Position numbers and translations under genes: made by a program. Positions 33,139-43,128 of a stretch of DNA of 64,000 nucleotides are shown here, piece by piece. Origin of the DNA: Fennellomyces sp. T-0311 (taxonomy: Eukaryota > Mucoromycota > Mucoromycetes > Mucorales > Lichtheimiaceae); the NCBI GenBank assembly GCA_025266875.1, contig JALLLT010000009.1, forward strand, positions 558,001 through 622,000. Direction: 5' to 3'. Each line of letters opens with the position of its first letter. Position 1 is the stretch's first letter. A model generated the notes under the pieces. The model did not search any database and was not told the DNA's origin. It saw only the letters and a program-made list of their open reading frames with translations.

Positions 33139-34431
33139 TTAAGCACTCAGAATAACCTCTCTCACCAGGCGTCGTCGCTCCAAGTTGTATTCATCAATCT
33201 TGGCGCCCAGGGCAACAATTCCTTCTGCCTCATCGTCCATGTGGTCCAAAAGTCTCATATCGCACCAATGCATCAGGTCCTTCAGGCTCTGTCGAACGTC
33301 CCAGAGGTATCGCTGCATTGGCGAGTAGTAGGTGCCCGTGTCGTCAGGCTTCTTGTTATATCTATGAGCCGACAGGTTAGCCCATGGACAATGCAGCTTG
33401 ATGTAACAGCACATACTCCACCGGGGACTGGATTGCTGGAAGTTCAGGGTATATTTCGCGCGCCGTTTTCAAAGCATCGAAGGCTTCTTGAGGGAAGTAC
33501 ACTTGGCCTTCCGAGAGAGTCTTGTTGTCGTTTGACTGTCGGAGCTCGACAACTGCTTCAAGCAGGGACGTGTCAGCCTTCTTGATCAACTCCATGACTT
33601 TTTCGATTGTCTCATCCTCTTTTTGGATCTATGGCCGTTGTGTCAGATATGGCTTGTAACCTGCAGTGGATCCACAAACCTTTTCCAAATCTGCTCTGAC
33701 CCCATCAACTTGTTCCTTCAACGCCTTTTCCGTCGAAAAGTCACTTTCGTTGAAAATCTAAGCCAAGCGCATGAGCTCCCGGGAAATAACAGCAGGGCGG
33801 GGGTGTTTGAACTTACGCTGTCCAGCAGCTCGGTCAATTCTTCACGGTACTTTTGCAGAGTTCGGTTATCAACGGCGTTCTTCTCATGCTGCATTAATGT
33901 GTTAGTTTCCAACGTCTCCTTTTTTTCTGGAAGCACGACAAACTCACAGACGCTTCAGCTTCGCGGATCTTCTCGTCTTCTTCGTCAACCTTCTTTTGAG
34001 CCTCCGCAACAAGCACGTTCGACTTTTTGATGCCTTCGATGCATCTTTGTGTCTCAGCCTTGACTTCACACTATCACGATGTGTTTGTTAGGCAACTATC
34101 TTTGGCCGAGAGAAAAGAAAGCTTACGGTTATCCAGAACATGAACCAATTCAAAGTCCATGACTCGATGCTTTTCTTCTCGTTTGTCCACATTTCCCTTT
34201 TTCCCGATGATATCAGTTTGAGCACCGAAAATTAACAGCTTCCTCCAACGATACATACAGTTTGGCCTTTGCTTCGGCGAGTTCCTTGTCAATAGGTTCC
34301 TTGAACAGTCGCATTTTACGAAGCATAACGACGCCCTCCTCGTAGGGTTTTGCGACATGAGCCACCCCGGCGACTGCATGAGACAGATCGTCAATGGACG
34401 AAAGCGATTGCTCGGCAAGCGATCTTGACAT
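33139..34431 (-). CDS. Helical coiled-coil protein of unknown function
   Basis: About six exons. Start MSRSLAEQSLSSIDDLSHAV at 34431. The sequence is almost wholly alpha-helical with charged heptads: LFKEPIDKELAEAKAKL, CIEGIKKSNVLVAEAQKKVD, RTLQKYREELTELLDS, STEKALKEQVDGVRADLEKV. It ends with a more globular part (YYSPMQRYLWDVRQSLKDLM, LDHMDDEAEGIVALGAKIDE, LERRRLVREVILSA). No signal peptide or membrane span. The overall look suggests a cytosolic scaffold or BAR-like helical bundle, but I cannot name the family. Splice joins between the coiled-coil exons are approximate. Confidence 0.6.
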
Positions 34432-34643
34432 TGTATTAGATGTTAAGAAAAGAAAGAAGAGAATAAAAAAAGTAAGCTAAAAAATCGGATCTTGCCAATA
34501 CGCTTTTTTCCCCGTTTGGGTTGAAGCTGGCTCCGCTCTCCCCACAGCTGAATATAACGGGATTTTTCTTTCCGTGAGAACGCTATTCTCCGAGAAAGTT
34601 AAGAATTCGCATGATTGCCTTAGGTAAGCTCTTGTGTCCATCG

Positions 34644-36274
34644 CTATCGTGTAACGCATTCAGGAGGGATCACTCCCTCTTCGTTTAGGTATCTGAACGC
34701 TGGTCCCATATTCGAATCCACCATTGACATAAAGCTATCGAACCTTTTTTGTTGAATCAGAAAAATGAGTCTTTTTCGACCGAATGTTTCTTTCCTGAAC
34801 CTTACACTTGGCCCGCTCTATCCGTCTCGAATATCTTGGAGTAGATCCACTCCCGTTTAAACTCATTGATCTGGGACTGCATCATGCTAAGTTTACTTAA
34901 TCAATTCAGAATGTTCTTTGCTTACTTGAAACTTATCAAAGCCGATCGGTTCGCGGTCGTCGCGGCCTTCTACTCGCTGATTGTAGTGGTCGAACAGCGG
35001 TTGATCCAACAGCAAGCCCAGGGCTGGTGCTTTGGGGATATTGATTTTGGTTGCTTCGAACGACCTATCAATCAATGACAACGGCGTGTTGCTCCGGGTA
35101 ACAAGCATTGCCATGGCTACATACCAAAGAGTTTAGATTCCTTAAAAAAGCAATTTTGAAAGGGATACGTACACATCATTTTACGGATCTGGTGCAACAT
35201 GAAAGATTGGCCCCGCAACTTTACACTCAACCATTCGGTCCCTTGAAAATACGTAGGATCGTTGACTTTGACTTCCATCATGTGTCGTTTTGCGCTTGGA
35301 TCCGAATACGCACGTGAAATGGTGTAGTTGTGAAAGTTGTGCGTGCCGTTAAACATGCCGACAGCCTGCTTGAACTTTTCGAATCGCTCAGCGTTGACTC
35401 TGTACGCATGTTTGACAACCATTTCATCAGGCGTACTTGGGCTGATGTAGCCAACTGCAGTGTTATCGTTACCCCCGGCTATTCTGATGTCTGTTGGTAG
35501 TTTACGTGTGGAATGGATCGGCTTAGCCGGTGCTGGTGGCATGAGGGCATAGGTGGGTAGCCAATACTCGTACACTCTTGCGTTGCAGGAGTTTTTGGCG
35601 TGAAACGAGCCCATGACATGTGTATAACCTTAAAAAAGAGAACTCAGGCTTTGAACCAGTAAAAACCTGACACCTTTATCTTACCCCATACCCGTATTTG
35701 CTCTGGCAAGTGAGCATTGATCTTGCTTACGATATCGGGATCTTCCACAATCATCTTTAGAGACACGATGTTTCCGGCAGCATGGACGCCTTTATCCGTT
35801 CGCGCTGCTCGATTCAGTTGGATCTGCACGAAAGCGTCAGTTGTTTCATTTTCTTTTTCAGGGTTTCCCGACATACCTTTTTCGGATCACTGGAATTAAG
35901 GCTGGAAACGGCTCCCGCTTTACAAAGAGCGTCGAATAAGGTTTGCTCAATGCTCAAAGCCGTGGGATTCCTGAATAGTCCTCCCATTAGTCTTTTTTTT
36001 ATCAGGTCATGAACAATTCGCCCAAATCATACAATTGCATGCCCTGGTAACCGGTGCCATTGAAGCCAATGTAAAGCGCTACTTTTTTCTTTGGTAACCG
36101 CGGTTCCTGCGTCACTGGACCTTGACATTCGCCTTCCACTTTCCGACTGTGCGCGTTGAAGTGCTCTCGTCGCTCGCGCCCGGTCTTTATTCGCTTTGAA
36201 TGGCGAACTGCAGCATCAGAACTACTCCATCGTCGTCCATTGGTGAGAAATTGAAAGCGTAACGATTTGAACAT
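34644..36274 (-). CDS. pus1: tRNA pseudouridine synthase, PUS1/TruA family
   Basis: About six exons. Start MFKSLRFQFLTNGRRWSSSD at 36274. Family landmarks are KKVALYIGFNGTGYQGMQ, NPTALSIEQTLFDALCKAG, IQLNRAARTDKGVHAAGN containing the catalytic Asp, FHAKNSCNARVYEYWLPTY, FNGTHNFHNYT and SFMLHQIRKM. The enzyme isomerises uridines in tRNA (and some mRNA and U2 snRNA in yeast). The basic, Ser/Arg-rich N-terminus could be a nuclear or mitochondrial targeting region. The last exon is joined by GT|GTAAGG to give a C-terminus ending PPECVTR. Confidence 0.9.
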
Positions 36275-37106
36275 GAAGTTTTATGTGGCTTTGATGGTTT
36301 CCTTTAAAAGGGTCTGTCAAAATTAACCTCGTCAATCCCTAATACACTGTGCCTAAAAAGGTGCCATCGACTTAATACTTGGGGCTGGTGGACCCATTTT
36401 GTGGACTTCAATAACATGAAGCATTCACAGCGCTAAACGGAACAGGTGTTCAAGAAAGTTGCTGTTGTTGTCATCAGTAAATGGACAGCAGGTCTATCTC
36501 TTGCACTCTTTTCGGCGCATTGAGGAAAGCTGAAACAGCAACTGAATCATTTCGTTGCTGGATGATCGTCCAGAAGCTTTGTCAGAGATCGCATGTTTTG
36601 ATCTAATACAGGAAGAACCCGTGGCTATGATCGCACGCGATCCCACCACGATGACTGGGCACATTCTTCAACTCGGTTACTTATATGAAATTAGTGGATG
36701 GTATCACAAGGCCGTATGACCCGTGCTATCTAACTCTGCAGCAGGAGGTGTTATCAGTGTGCCCGTGCGTCTGCAAGAAATGGCGCAAGCTTTACATTTC
36801 CGCCAAATTCAACAACATTAATTTAACGGCGCTACTTGCTAAACTACCAGGTTTAGCGAAACTGGTTTTCAAAGCACAGAAGCCTTTGTGAAGTGTTACT
36901 GGGTTTCTGCAAAACTATTCACAGAGTACTACAGGATTTAATGATTACATACATGCAGAACAATCGACAGCAACACAAGATAATTTCCTTATTCAGTTTA
37001 TTCAAATACCATTGAGGCATCCAGCCATTCGATAGTTTTCGATGTGGCGTGACAAAGACTACCTCACGTCAGACATGAAGCACGCATCTGATCTTCAATA
37101 TATTAT
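36275..37106. other. Intergenic, no recognisable gene
   Basis: One plus-strand frame at 36685-36891 has no motif. If the phosphatase gene downstream were ever complete its N-terminal half should lie here, but no phosphatase motif is visible, so that half appears to be lost. Confidence 0.4.
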
Positions 37107-37127
37107 TTGTATCGAATATTCGAGACA

Positions 37128-37610
37128 CTAATTGTTTCTTTAATGACTATATGGCTTGAACGCAACGTTTATGTCAATTATACACTTAGCAACGCTGCAG
37201 CACACGATCTTAGTAGTAATGATCTACTGGGCATGGATCAACCTGGTTTGGATGACATGACCTTGAAAGCATTGGAAGTACTCAGGAAACGAGGAGGTGA
37301 TGACGGCTTTTTCTTAATGTCGGAAGCTGCTTCTGTTGACAAAAGCTCTACTACTTGGACTTCCCTCGTGCCTGGGCTGATCTTAGAGATGGACACAACA
37401 ATCAACAAGACAACCAAATGGCTAAAGGTAAACATCCAATTTTTTTGGGGGGGATAATGTAATACACCACAGAAAAAACAGCGAATAAGATGATACCCTG
37501 ATTGTTTTTACTGTGGACCGCTCTCATTCGTACGATGTATTTGGATCTGTCGATCTAAGATTTATGACCAGCTATTCAGATGATAAGCTCAATATGCGAT
37601 ATAGCGTTAG
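37128..37610 (+). pseudogene. Alkaline-phosphatase-like pseudogene, 5' part
   Basis: The frame contains WLERNVYVNYTLSNA, DQPGLDDMTLKALEVL and GGDDGFFLMSEAASVDK, then after an intron DTLIVFTVDRSHSYDVFGSV. From knowledge of fungal alkaline-phosphatase-like proteins the last block should read TADHxHxxDV, so the metal-binding His appears as Arg (cgc). Between DK and EMD the matching frame (LYYLDFPRAWADL) is shifted, which implies two indels around 37340-37385. The N-terminal half of the family is absent. The sequence stops matching at 37610, where a mobile element is inserted, and resumes in frame at 39348. Confidence 0.65.
37597..37610. repeat. Target-site duplication, left copy
   Basis: The 14 bases cgatatagcgttag are repeated exactly at 39334-39347. 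They flank the element at 37611-39333. Confidence 0.85.
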
Positions 37611-37835
37611 TTGAAAAGTTTTGATTTATTTTTTGGAAGTTTTATAGACCTGCTCCTATAGGTATATGGTCTCTTCCTTGCGGTACAGTTGGTTGACGAT
37701 ATAATGAGAAAGAGTGTAGAAATCCTTGCCTGAAAAAAACCGTGTAGGCGAAAAAAGGCAGGTCGAAGCGGTTGATGTTGTTGTCGTTGCAGAATATAGT
37801 GGTACTGAACAGAGCGATTTTGGTTCCGCTTATCA

Positions 37836-38987
37836 TTATTCATGCATTTCTGAGTCCTCCGTCGAAACCAGCATAGGACGTGGATGTCGAGCTGGCTTTG
37901 GATGTTTTTCTTCGAACTTGGCAAGGTAGGCGTCTCCAATGTAATGATGGTCGCTTTCCTCTAGTTTGTTGAAGTATCGAAGTATTGCGAAGCCTAAGTG
38001 TGATTTGTGCATACGTAGGCATATCGCTAAGATACGTTCCTGGTAAAGTAGCTTTGCGTATGTTGTGCGCTCTTCGACTGAGTTTTCTCGCCATTTTGTG
38101 TTGCCAATCGTCGATTCCGAGATCGGGTTGAATTCGTCGTTCGTTTTCACTTTCGCCGTTTTCAAGAGAGTGCGCAGGTCCTGTTCATATGATTTGTTGA
38201 TCAGAAGTCCTACGACTCCATGTGCTGGGAAATGTACGTCGATCACTCGCTCTTGTGCCACTCCAAGCAGACGAAGGGCTCGACGGATCTCACTATGTAG
38301 CGTTCGTCTAGGCGATGCCATATATACGATTGTATATTCGGTGTTTGTGCTCTCAGCAGCTGTAAAGACACGCTGTGCCCATTGTACTTGCTTTTCCGAT
38401 GGCGGTCCAGTAGTCTTCTTGACAGTGCGCTTTTGTGGTGGGAGGTTGCGACTGGTGACGGTGGCGTATGAGGCCACTGCGTTTGGGTTGCGTTGTTGCT
38501 GATTCTGTTGTTGCTCTTGCGCCATTTGTTGCATTTTCCGTTCTGGTTTGATTGCTTTCCATTCTTGTTCTGTAGCCGCGTGTATGGAACCCATCAAGTC
38601 TTGTCGAGCATCCATTTCCTTTGTTAAGGCGTTTTTAGTAATTGCGTTACCCGTGGGTTTCACAGCGGGATGAGCCGCTTTCTCAAGTTCTGCGATTCGC
38701 GCCTTGGCAGATTCCAATGCAGTGCGTAGCTCTTCGTTCTCCGAAATCAGTGCACGCATGTTCTCGAGTTCCTTTTTTTGTTCTCGGATTCTTTGCTTTT
38801 GATCTTCCACTGTTCTTCTCATCCAATTGATATTTCCCATCAGTTGTTGGCTCCATGGTGGAAGTTGCGTTGGCTGTTGAGGTTGCGTAAGGCCGATAGC
38901 ACTATTATCCGTTGAACTAGTAGGTAGGTCATCAGCCCAGCTGTTGTTAGGGACTTTATCTGTCGCGATGGCCATCCGTCTGTTCAT
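37836..38987 (-). CDS. LINE ORF1 protein (coiled-coil, putative RNA-binding)
   Basis: An uninterrupted single-exon frame of 383 residues starting MNRRMAIATDKVPNNSWADD. A coiled coil spans roughly residues 50-105 (VEDQKQRIREQKKELENMRA, ENEELRTALESAKARIAELE). A Gln/Lys-rich basic linker follows, then a globular C-terminal domain (TEYTIVYMASPRRTLHSEIR, RALRLLGVAQERVIDVHFPA, HGVVGLLINKSYEQDLRTLL). This layout, coiled coil followed by an RRM-like fold, is that of ORF1 proteins that bind LINE RNA. Absence of introns contrasts with the host genes around it. The intact frame indicates a young insertion. Confidence 0.75.
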   Translation of the reverse strand: MNRRMAIATDKVPNNSWADDLPTSSTDNSAIGLTQPQQPTQLPPWSQQLMGNINWMRRTVEDQKQRIREQKKELENMRALISENEELRTALESAKARIAELEKAAHPAVKPTGNAITKNALTKEMDARQDLMGSIHAATEQEWKAIKPERKMQQMAQEQQQNQQQRNPNAVASYATVTSRNLPPQKRTVKKTTGPPSEKQVQWAQRVFTAAESTNTEYTIVYMASPRRTLHSEIRRALRLLGVAQERVIDVHFPAHGVVGLLINKSYEQDLRTLLKTAKVKTNDEFNPISESTIGNTKWRENSVEERTTYAKLLYQERILAICLRMHKSHLGFAILRYFNKLEESDHHYIGDAYLAKFEEKHPKPARHPRPMLVSTEDSEMHE

Positions 38988-39018
38988 TGTGCCACGACGG
39001 ACAGTTTTTGGCTGTTGC

Positions 39019-39276
39019 TCAGGCCGATCTACGCTTTGTTGTGCTACGTATGTTAGATTTCTGTGATTCCGTCATTGCTGCACGTTGAGGAGTGCTGCTA
39101 ATGGGGTAGCTTCTCGGTGTATTCGTGATGGTAGGTGAGAGTCGCGGTGTTGATTGCTCTTGAGCCGATGCACGCGGGGTCACAACGGAGACGTTTTCGG
39201 GTGTAATTGTCGTGTAGTGTGGTGATATACCGAATGGAGGTTTAAGTGTTGTGGTGTTACGTGTCACGTTGTTCAA
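39019..39276 (-). CDS. Leader frame upstream of LINE ORF1
   Basis: An 85-codon frame, Ser/Thr/Pro-rich (MNNVTRNTTTLKPPFGISPH), separated by one stop and a short gap from ORF1. It may be an N-terminal extension of ORF1 cut by a stop or frameshift, or a 5' leader without coding role. Confidence 0.35.
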   Translation of the reverse strand: MNNVTRNTTTLKPPFGISPHYTTITPENVSVVTPRASAQEQSTPRLSPTITNTPRSYPISSTPQRAAMTESQKSNIRSTTKRRSA

Positions 39277-39333
39277 GGATTATTTGTTATAAAAGAACTG
39301 TAAATCTGCCGCGCGCGATACTCGACAGATGTC

Positions 39334-39347
39334 CGATATAGCGTTAG
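39334..39347. repeat. Target-site duplication, right copy
   Basis: Exact 14-base copy of 37597-37610 at the 5' side of the inserted element. Confidence 0.85.
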
Positions 39348-39780
39348 CATCTGTCAAAATTCTGGATGCCCTGGGTTTGTTAATCATAACCAGTATGGTT
39401 TCTCCGATAACTGGAGCCCTGAAATCACCCTTGCATCTGGATCTAACTATCGCCCTGACCACTTTGAAGCCTGGAGACTTTCCAAAACACCTCGTGCGCT
39501 TTTTTCTAAACAAGAAAATGGCCAGTATGTTGGGAACAGTGATGATGGTGGCGGAGATTACGGTCATGGACTTCAATAGTCCGGTAATGTCCTGCTACAT
39601 CAAGAAAAGCAAAGTACATTCTTTGGCAGACATTGCTGTGTATTCTCATGGACCCGGATAACACTTATCCAAAAAACATGGAGAACTGGAGCCTGCTCTT
39701 CAAGGTGACTGAGGCTATGGATTTACAATACCCTTCTGATAATGAGAACGCAAAAGTTACTCATTACATTTCATAAACAG
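39348..39780 (+). pseudogene. Alkaline-phosphatase-like pseudogene, 3' part
   Basis: Reading resumes in frame across the target site as ICQNSGCPGFVNHNQYGFSD, NWSPEITLASGSNYRPDHFE, AWRLSKTPRALFSKQ, GQYVGNSDDGGGDYGHGLQ and then a stop. A shift of frame at about 39600 recovers KVHSLADIAVYSHGPG, and another shift recovers ENWSLLFKVTEAMDL, which resemble the family's C-terminal blocks (VHSLTDVPVFAMGPG-like). These are at least one stop and two frameshifts beyond the insertion itself. Confidence 0.65.
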
Positions 39781-39867
39781 CGACAGCATCTTTTCTCACA
39801 ACCATATTCAACATGTATTAAAGATTCTTTCATCAATACATATCATTGTTATTGTCTATTCATATTC

Positions 39868-40248
39868 CTATTCAATATCCTGGTCTTGTCCGGTGTGGCC
39901 ACCTGTAGCGCGACCTCCTTTACGGCCAGCCTCTCTTGCTTGCTCACTACCAGGTTCAAAAGATCCCGATGAAGCCTGGCCACCCTTTGAAGCAATATGT
40001 TGCTGTAAAGCAAGCTATGTTAGTAAATCATTTACATTATAACTGAAGCAAATGCTACCTGTTTCTGAGGATCCATACTACATAACATGTGTTGATAAAA
40101 CAAGAATAAATGTGCTTTGGATTTTTAACAAAAGGTACCTTGCGAAACCTCCAGTGTGGCTAGCTTGGCCGCCTTTGGAGGCAATATCACGTAGCTCTTC
40201 CTTGGGACGGTTGGCAAAATTTCCGGGATTGTTGTTCTGGTTTGACAT
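39868..40248 (-). CDS. Small KGG-repeat stress protein
   Basis: Three exons (40139-40248, 40059-40077, 39868-40002) give 87 residues. The sequence is hydrophilic with KGG motifs: PKEELRDIASKGGQASHTGG, QQHIASKGGQASSGSFEPG and AREAGRKGGRATGG. It matches the KGG/con-10/GsiB-type family of small stress- or dormancy-associated proteins found in bacteria and in fungal spores. The middle exon is only 19 nt and encodes SMDPQKQ, giving FASMDPQKQQHIASKGG as in relatives. Likely cytosolic and natively unfolded; precise role unknown. A TATA-like word and a TGAGTCA site lie just upstream. Confidence 0.85.
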
Positions 40249-40293
40249 ATTTTAGCTGATAGAACTCATAAAAATACATGGAAAAGTCAACAT

Positions 40294-40317
40294 TTATATA
40301 TACATCCGACTGAGTCA
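40294..40317 (-). promoter_or_regulatory. TATA-like word and TGAGTCA (bZIP) site upstream of KGG gene
   Basis: TATATA lies at about 40296-40301, roughly 50 bp upstream of the start codon at 40248. The palindromic TGAGTCA core of AP-1/Gcn4-type bZIP factors is at 40311-40317. The spacing fits a bZIP-controlled stress promoter; binding is inferred. Confidence 0.45.
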
Positions 40318-40652
40318 GTATGATGACATTTATGCAACTTGTTTGTATCATATCACGTTCATTGCAACCCTCCAATATTGTCATATTCGTAAATACGGGG
40401 TAGTCAACATGATGCTTAAAATGCTTCATACTGTCCTCAGTTCAAAATCATTGCAAGGGTTTCTTTCGTCAGATGCTCTTTATCAACCGTGTGAAAAGTA
40501 CCATTAGTACATTAGTGCTTCATTTACTGTCTGGTGCGAGCACATGTACAATGTAAGCCTAGAGATTAGCTTATAATGCAATAGTTTTTTAACATTGGTG
40601 ATGGAAGTTCGGTGTAATTCTATTATGCTAGGAAGTAAAATGAGGGAAAAAA

Positions 40653-41525
40653 CTATGGACTACTAAATTTACGGTATGTTCGTGTGGAGCAGGGGGATGG
40701 ATCTATAAAAAAATTACATGGTGCGGTGGCGATAAAACTTGCCTGGACAGATGTATTCACAGTATCCCATCGTTTCAGTTCTAATTCATGCGCCATATTA
40801 CGCTCAACTTGATGATGTTTTTCCATTTCTTTTTCAAAGGCTTGTTCATGTTCAGCCTTGACCGTTGCCATCAACTGGCGGAACTTCTTTCGCAAAGTCC
40901 CGGTTTGACCGTCTTTGCCGATACCATCCTTGACCTTGTAGTCCGCAAGTTGTTTATCAACAGTTGCTTGTCACGCATCAACGTCTGAACCTGTTGCTCA
41001 TACATTTTTCGTTCGTCGTTGAAATTGGCAATGTTGCGCATAAGTTTGTCATGTTCCTTAAAAATGGTAAGCCAAATCTGCTTCCACGCTGGTGGATTGT
41101 AACATCGGCGCAGCTTCTCGACGAGTGTATCCCTATTGCGCATGTCCAAACGCTTCATGAAGCTATGCCAGTTCTTTTGCCGCGTCGCTGGTTGATTACC
41201 ATGGTTCCCAAGGATGTTGCGGATGTGGCAGTCAATGCTTGAGCCACTAGATGGTTCATCTTGTTGAGATGATCCAGCGCCTCGGCTCCCAGTTCTTTCG
41301 TGACCTTAACTCTTTTTCTATGACTTGGTGGTAATTATTGTTCTTTTGTTGATCCAAGTATCTGTGCAATTCTTCCTGACACTGCCGAGATTCTTCCTCA
41401 AAGTGTCGCTTTGCTTCCTCCAACGATTTGCGTGCTTCGATTTCGCGTTCCAGTCGCTGCGAACTGAGCATTGAGTTGATGCTGCATATCCACTTTGACA
41501 TTTTTCACTATCACACCAGTCACTC
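40653..41525 (-). pseudogene. Frameshifted coiled-coil protein gene
   Basis: Coiled-coil coding potential continues across the region but hops between frames: VKNVKVDMQHQLNAQFAAT, LEREIEARKSLEEAKRHFEE, VTKELGAEALDHLNKMNHLV, KNWHSFMKRLDMRNRDTLVE, ERKMYEQQVQTLMRDKQLL, ADYKVKDGIGKDGQTGTLRK and KKFRQLMATVKAEHEQAFEK. Several switches occur where no intron of normal size fits, so single-base indels are the simplest reading. A gene with very short introns is a less likely alternative. The parent family is not recognised. Confidence 0.5.
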
Positions 41526-42110
41526 GTTACCACCGGTGGTCTGATAAGGTTATTTTGTTCGTATGCCACATAATTCAATATAATGAAGCTCATAAGGTTA
41601 TCAACTGCTACAGATGCAGCTTATACTAAGTGCGTACGCACTCACCAATTTCATATATACCCTAACCTAATGTATATTAATCGCTATACGCATAAGGCTT
41701 TAGTTATCTCATTACACTGTATAAATTTCAGAACACATTTCCCTTATTAATATTTCTGCTAACACGTCAATAAGTACATAGGAAATTAGGATAGTTTACC
41801 CACTAGTGTAGAAACATTATGCATAATAAAAGCAGTTCCTGGATGATAAATTCGACGGAAGTAATAAAACGAGCAAAAATGTGCAATGTATTCCTCCCAT
41901 CCGAATTTATTTGCTTATAATATCGATTATATGTATTAATTATACCCTCAACAATATACCGAAGCTAGGCACCTTCGAATGATCAAGTGCTACATTATAA
42001 TGCGCTACAAAAAGCACTCAACCGCTTTAAAAGTGGACTTAATACTTCTCGTATAATACAGTTGAAATTCTTCACTTACATATAAAATATCAAATGGAAT
42101 GGCATCAAGT
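41526..42110. other. AT-rich intergenic stretch
   Basis: No gene, no motif. Notably AT-rich compared with flanking coding sequence. Confidence 0.45.
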
Positions 42111-42796
42111 TAATGTATTCTGTCAAGAGCCAAGCCTCCTAAACAGTACGGTGCTTACGACGGACACAAGCAGTGGATCCAATACATACTCTACCTCGAA
42201 CCAACGACGGATGATTGGCATCGGCTCATCAACTGGAAACTCCACTGGCTTCTGCCGACGTACAACCCACCAGACTGTCCCTGTGGACAAATCAAGGTTA
42301 AACCTGAACACTTTGCTATTTGCCAGCTTGTGGCGACACAAATGCAAGAACTAAAGGACGCATTCGGAAATATGCCAGAGCTCGATGCTGACACACATCC
42401 ATCGACTGCATATGAACTGTCTCCCGCACACAAATATCAGTCCTACCGCGGCAAATGGGAGAAAGTTTGGTCAGTGTTGCTACGAGTTCTTCACGGAATC
42501 GACAAACTGATCCACCGGAACGACGAAGGCGATCAAGACCTATCCGATTCCCCTAGAAGAACTCACCCATAGCACGTGTTGTCATGCAGTTTCTTAGTTT
42601 GTATGTCAGGTTTATTCCCGGTATCTACTATTTCTTACCACACAGACCTGCGTTTTTCGCCATTATGGTTTTTTCGAGCATGGACCCTCCAATCTTTTAT
42701 AATATTTAAACAGTACATACGTACCGCAAGGGAGAGACTTTTACCTGTAGGAGTAAGTCCAATAACTCTCAGAAATAAATAATAACTTTTGAACTA
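42111..42796 (+). mobile_element. 5'-truncated LINE end with ORF2 C-terminus (copy C)
   Basis: A frame running from about 42111 to 42572 reads QYGAYDGHKQWIQYILYLEP, WHRLINWKLHWLLPTYNPPD, CPCGQIKVKPEHFAICQLV and GKWEKVWSVLLRVLHGIDKL. The Cys/His block (CPCG...HFAIC) is what one expects near the C-terminus of LINE ORF2 proteins. The 3' untranslated part (ctgcgtttttcgccatt ... cgtaccgcaagggagagac ... cttttgaactaa) matches copies A and B. No endonuclease or reverse transcriptase core remains, so the copy is dead on arrival, as usual for truncated LINEs. Confidence 0.65.
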
Positions 42797-43128
42797 ATGT
42801 TACCATGTAGTGGCGTCACTAGAGTCGATCTCGAAAACCTTATCTTATTAATTAGCAGTGTGCGATATATTTGTATCAACAAAGGACTATATAGTCGCCA
42901 TGATCCCATAAAATGCTAAATGTACGACTCCCTTGTCTGATAGATCAGTTACTAGAGCTACTTGATGTCTTCTCGCTACTGCGGCGGTTTATTACTACTT
43001 TAAATGCAGCCGCTTGCCATTGGCTTCTGTGTTACACAATGTCGCAACTACGGAGATCGGTCGGAGATGCCTACGATGATCATCGTGGTAGGGGAGCTCT
43101 TCCTTGTTGGATCATTTGCAGGTGATCG
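42797..43128. other. Upstream region of the aspartokinase gene
   Basis: 332 bp between the LINE end and the aspartokinase start codon. No other coding frame is convincing here; the promoter should lie in this stretch, directly beside the mobile element. Confidence 0.4.

Larger units (their letters stand above)
37611..39333 (-). mobile_element. ORF1-only non-LTR retrotransposon derivative (copy B)
   Basis: A 1723-bp insertion flanked by a perfect 14-bp target-site duplication. On the minus strand it has a leader frame (39276-39019), a 383-codon ORF1 (38987-37836), then about 225 bp that end in the 3' terminus shared with copies A and C. No reverse transcriptase or endonuclease is present between ORF1 and the 3' end. 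It therefore looks like a LINE that lost ORF2 yet was still mobilised, comparable in design to mammalian HAL1 elements. Confidence 0.8.

Noticed and set aside
34700..34720. attcgaatcc, resembling a tRNA T-loop
   Set aside because: It lies inside the last exon of the pseudouridine synthase gene, and no acceptor stem or anticodon arm can be drawn around it.
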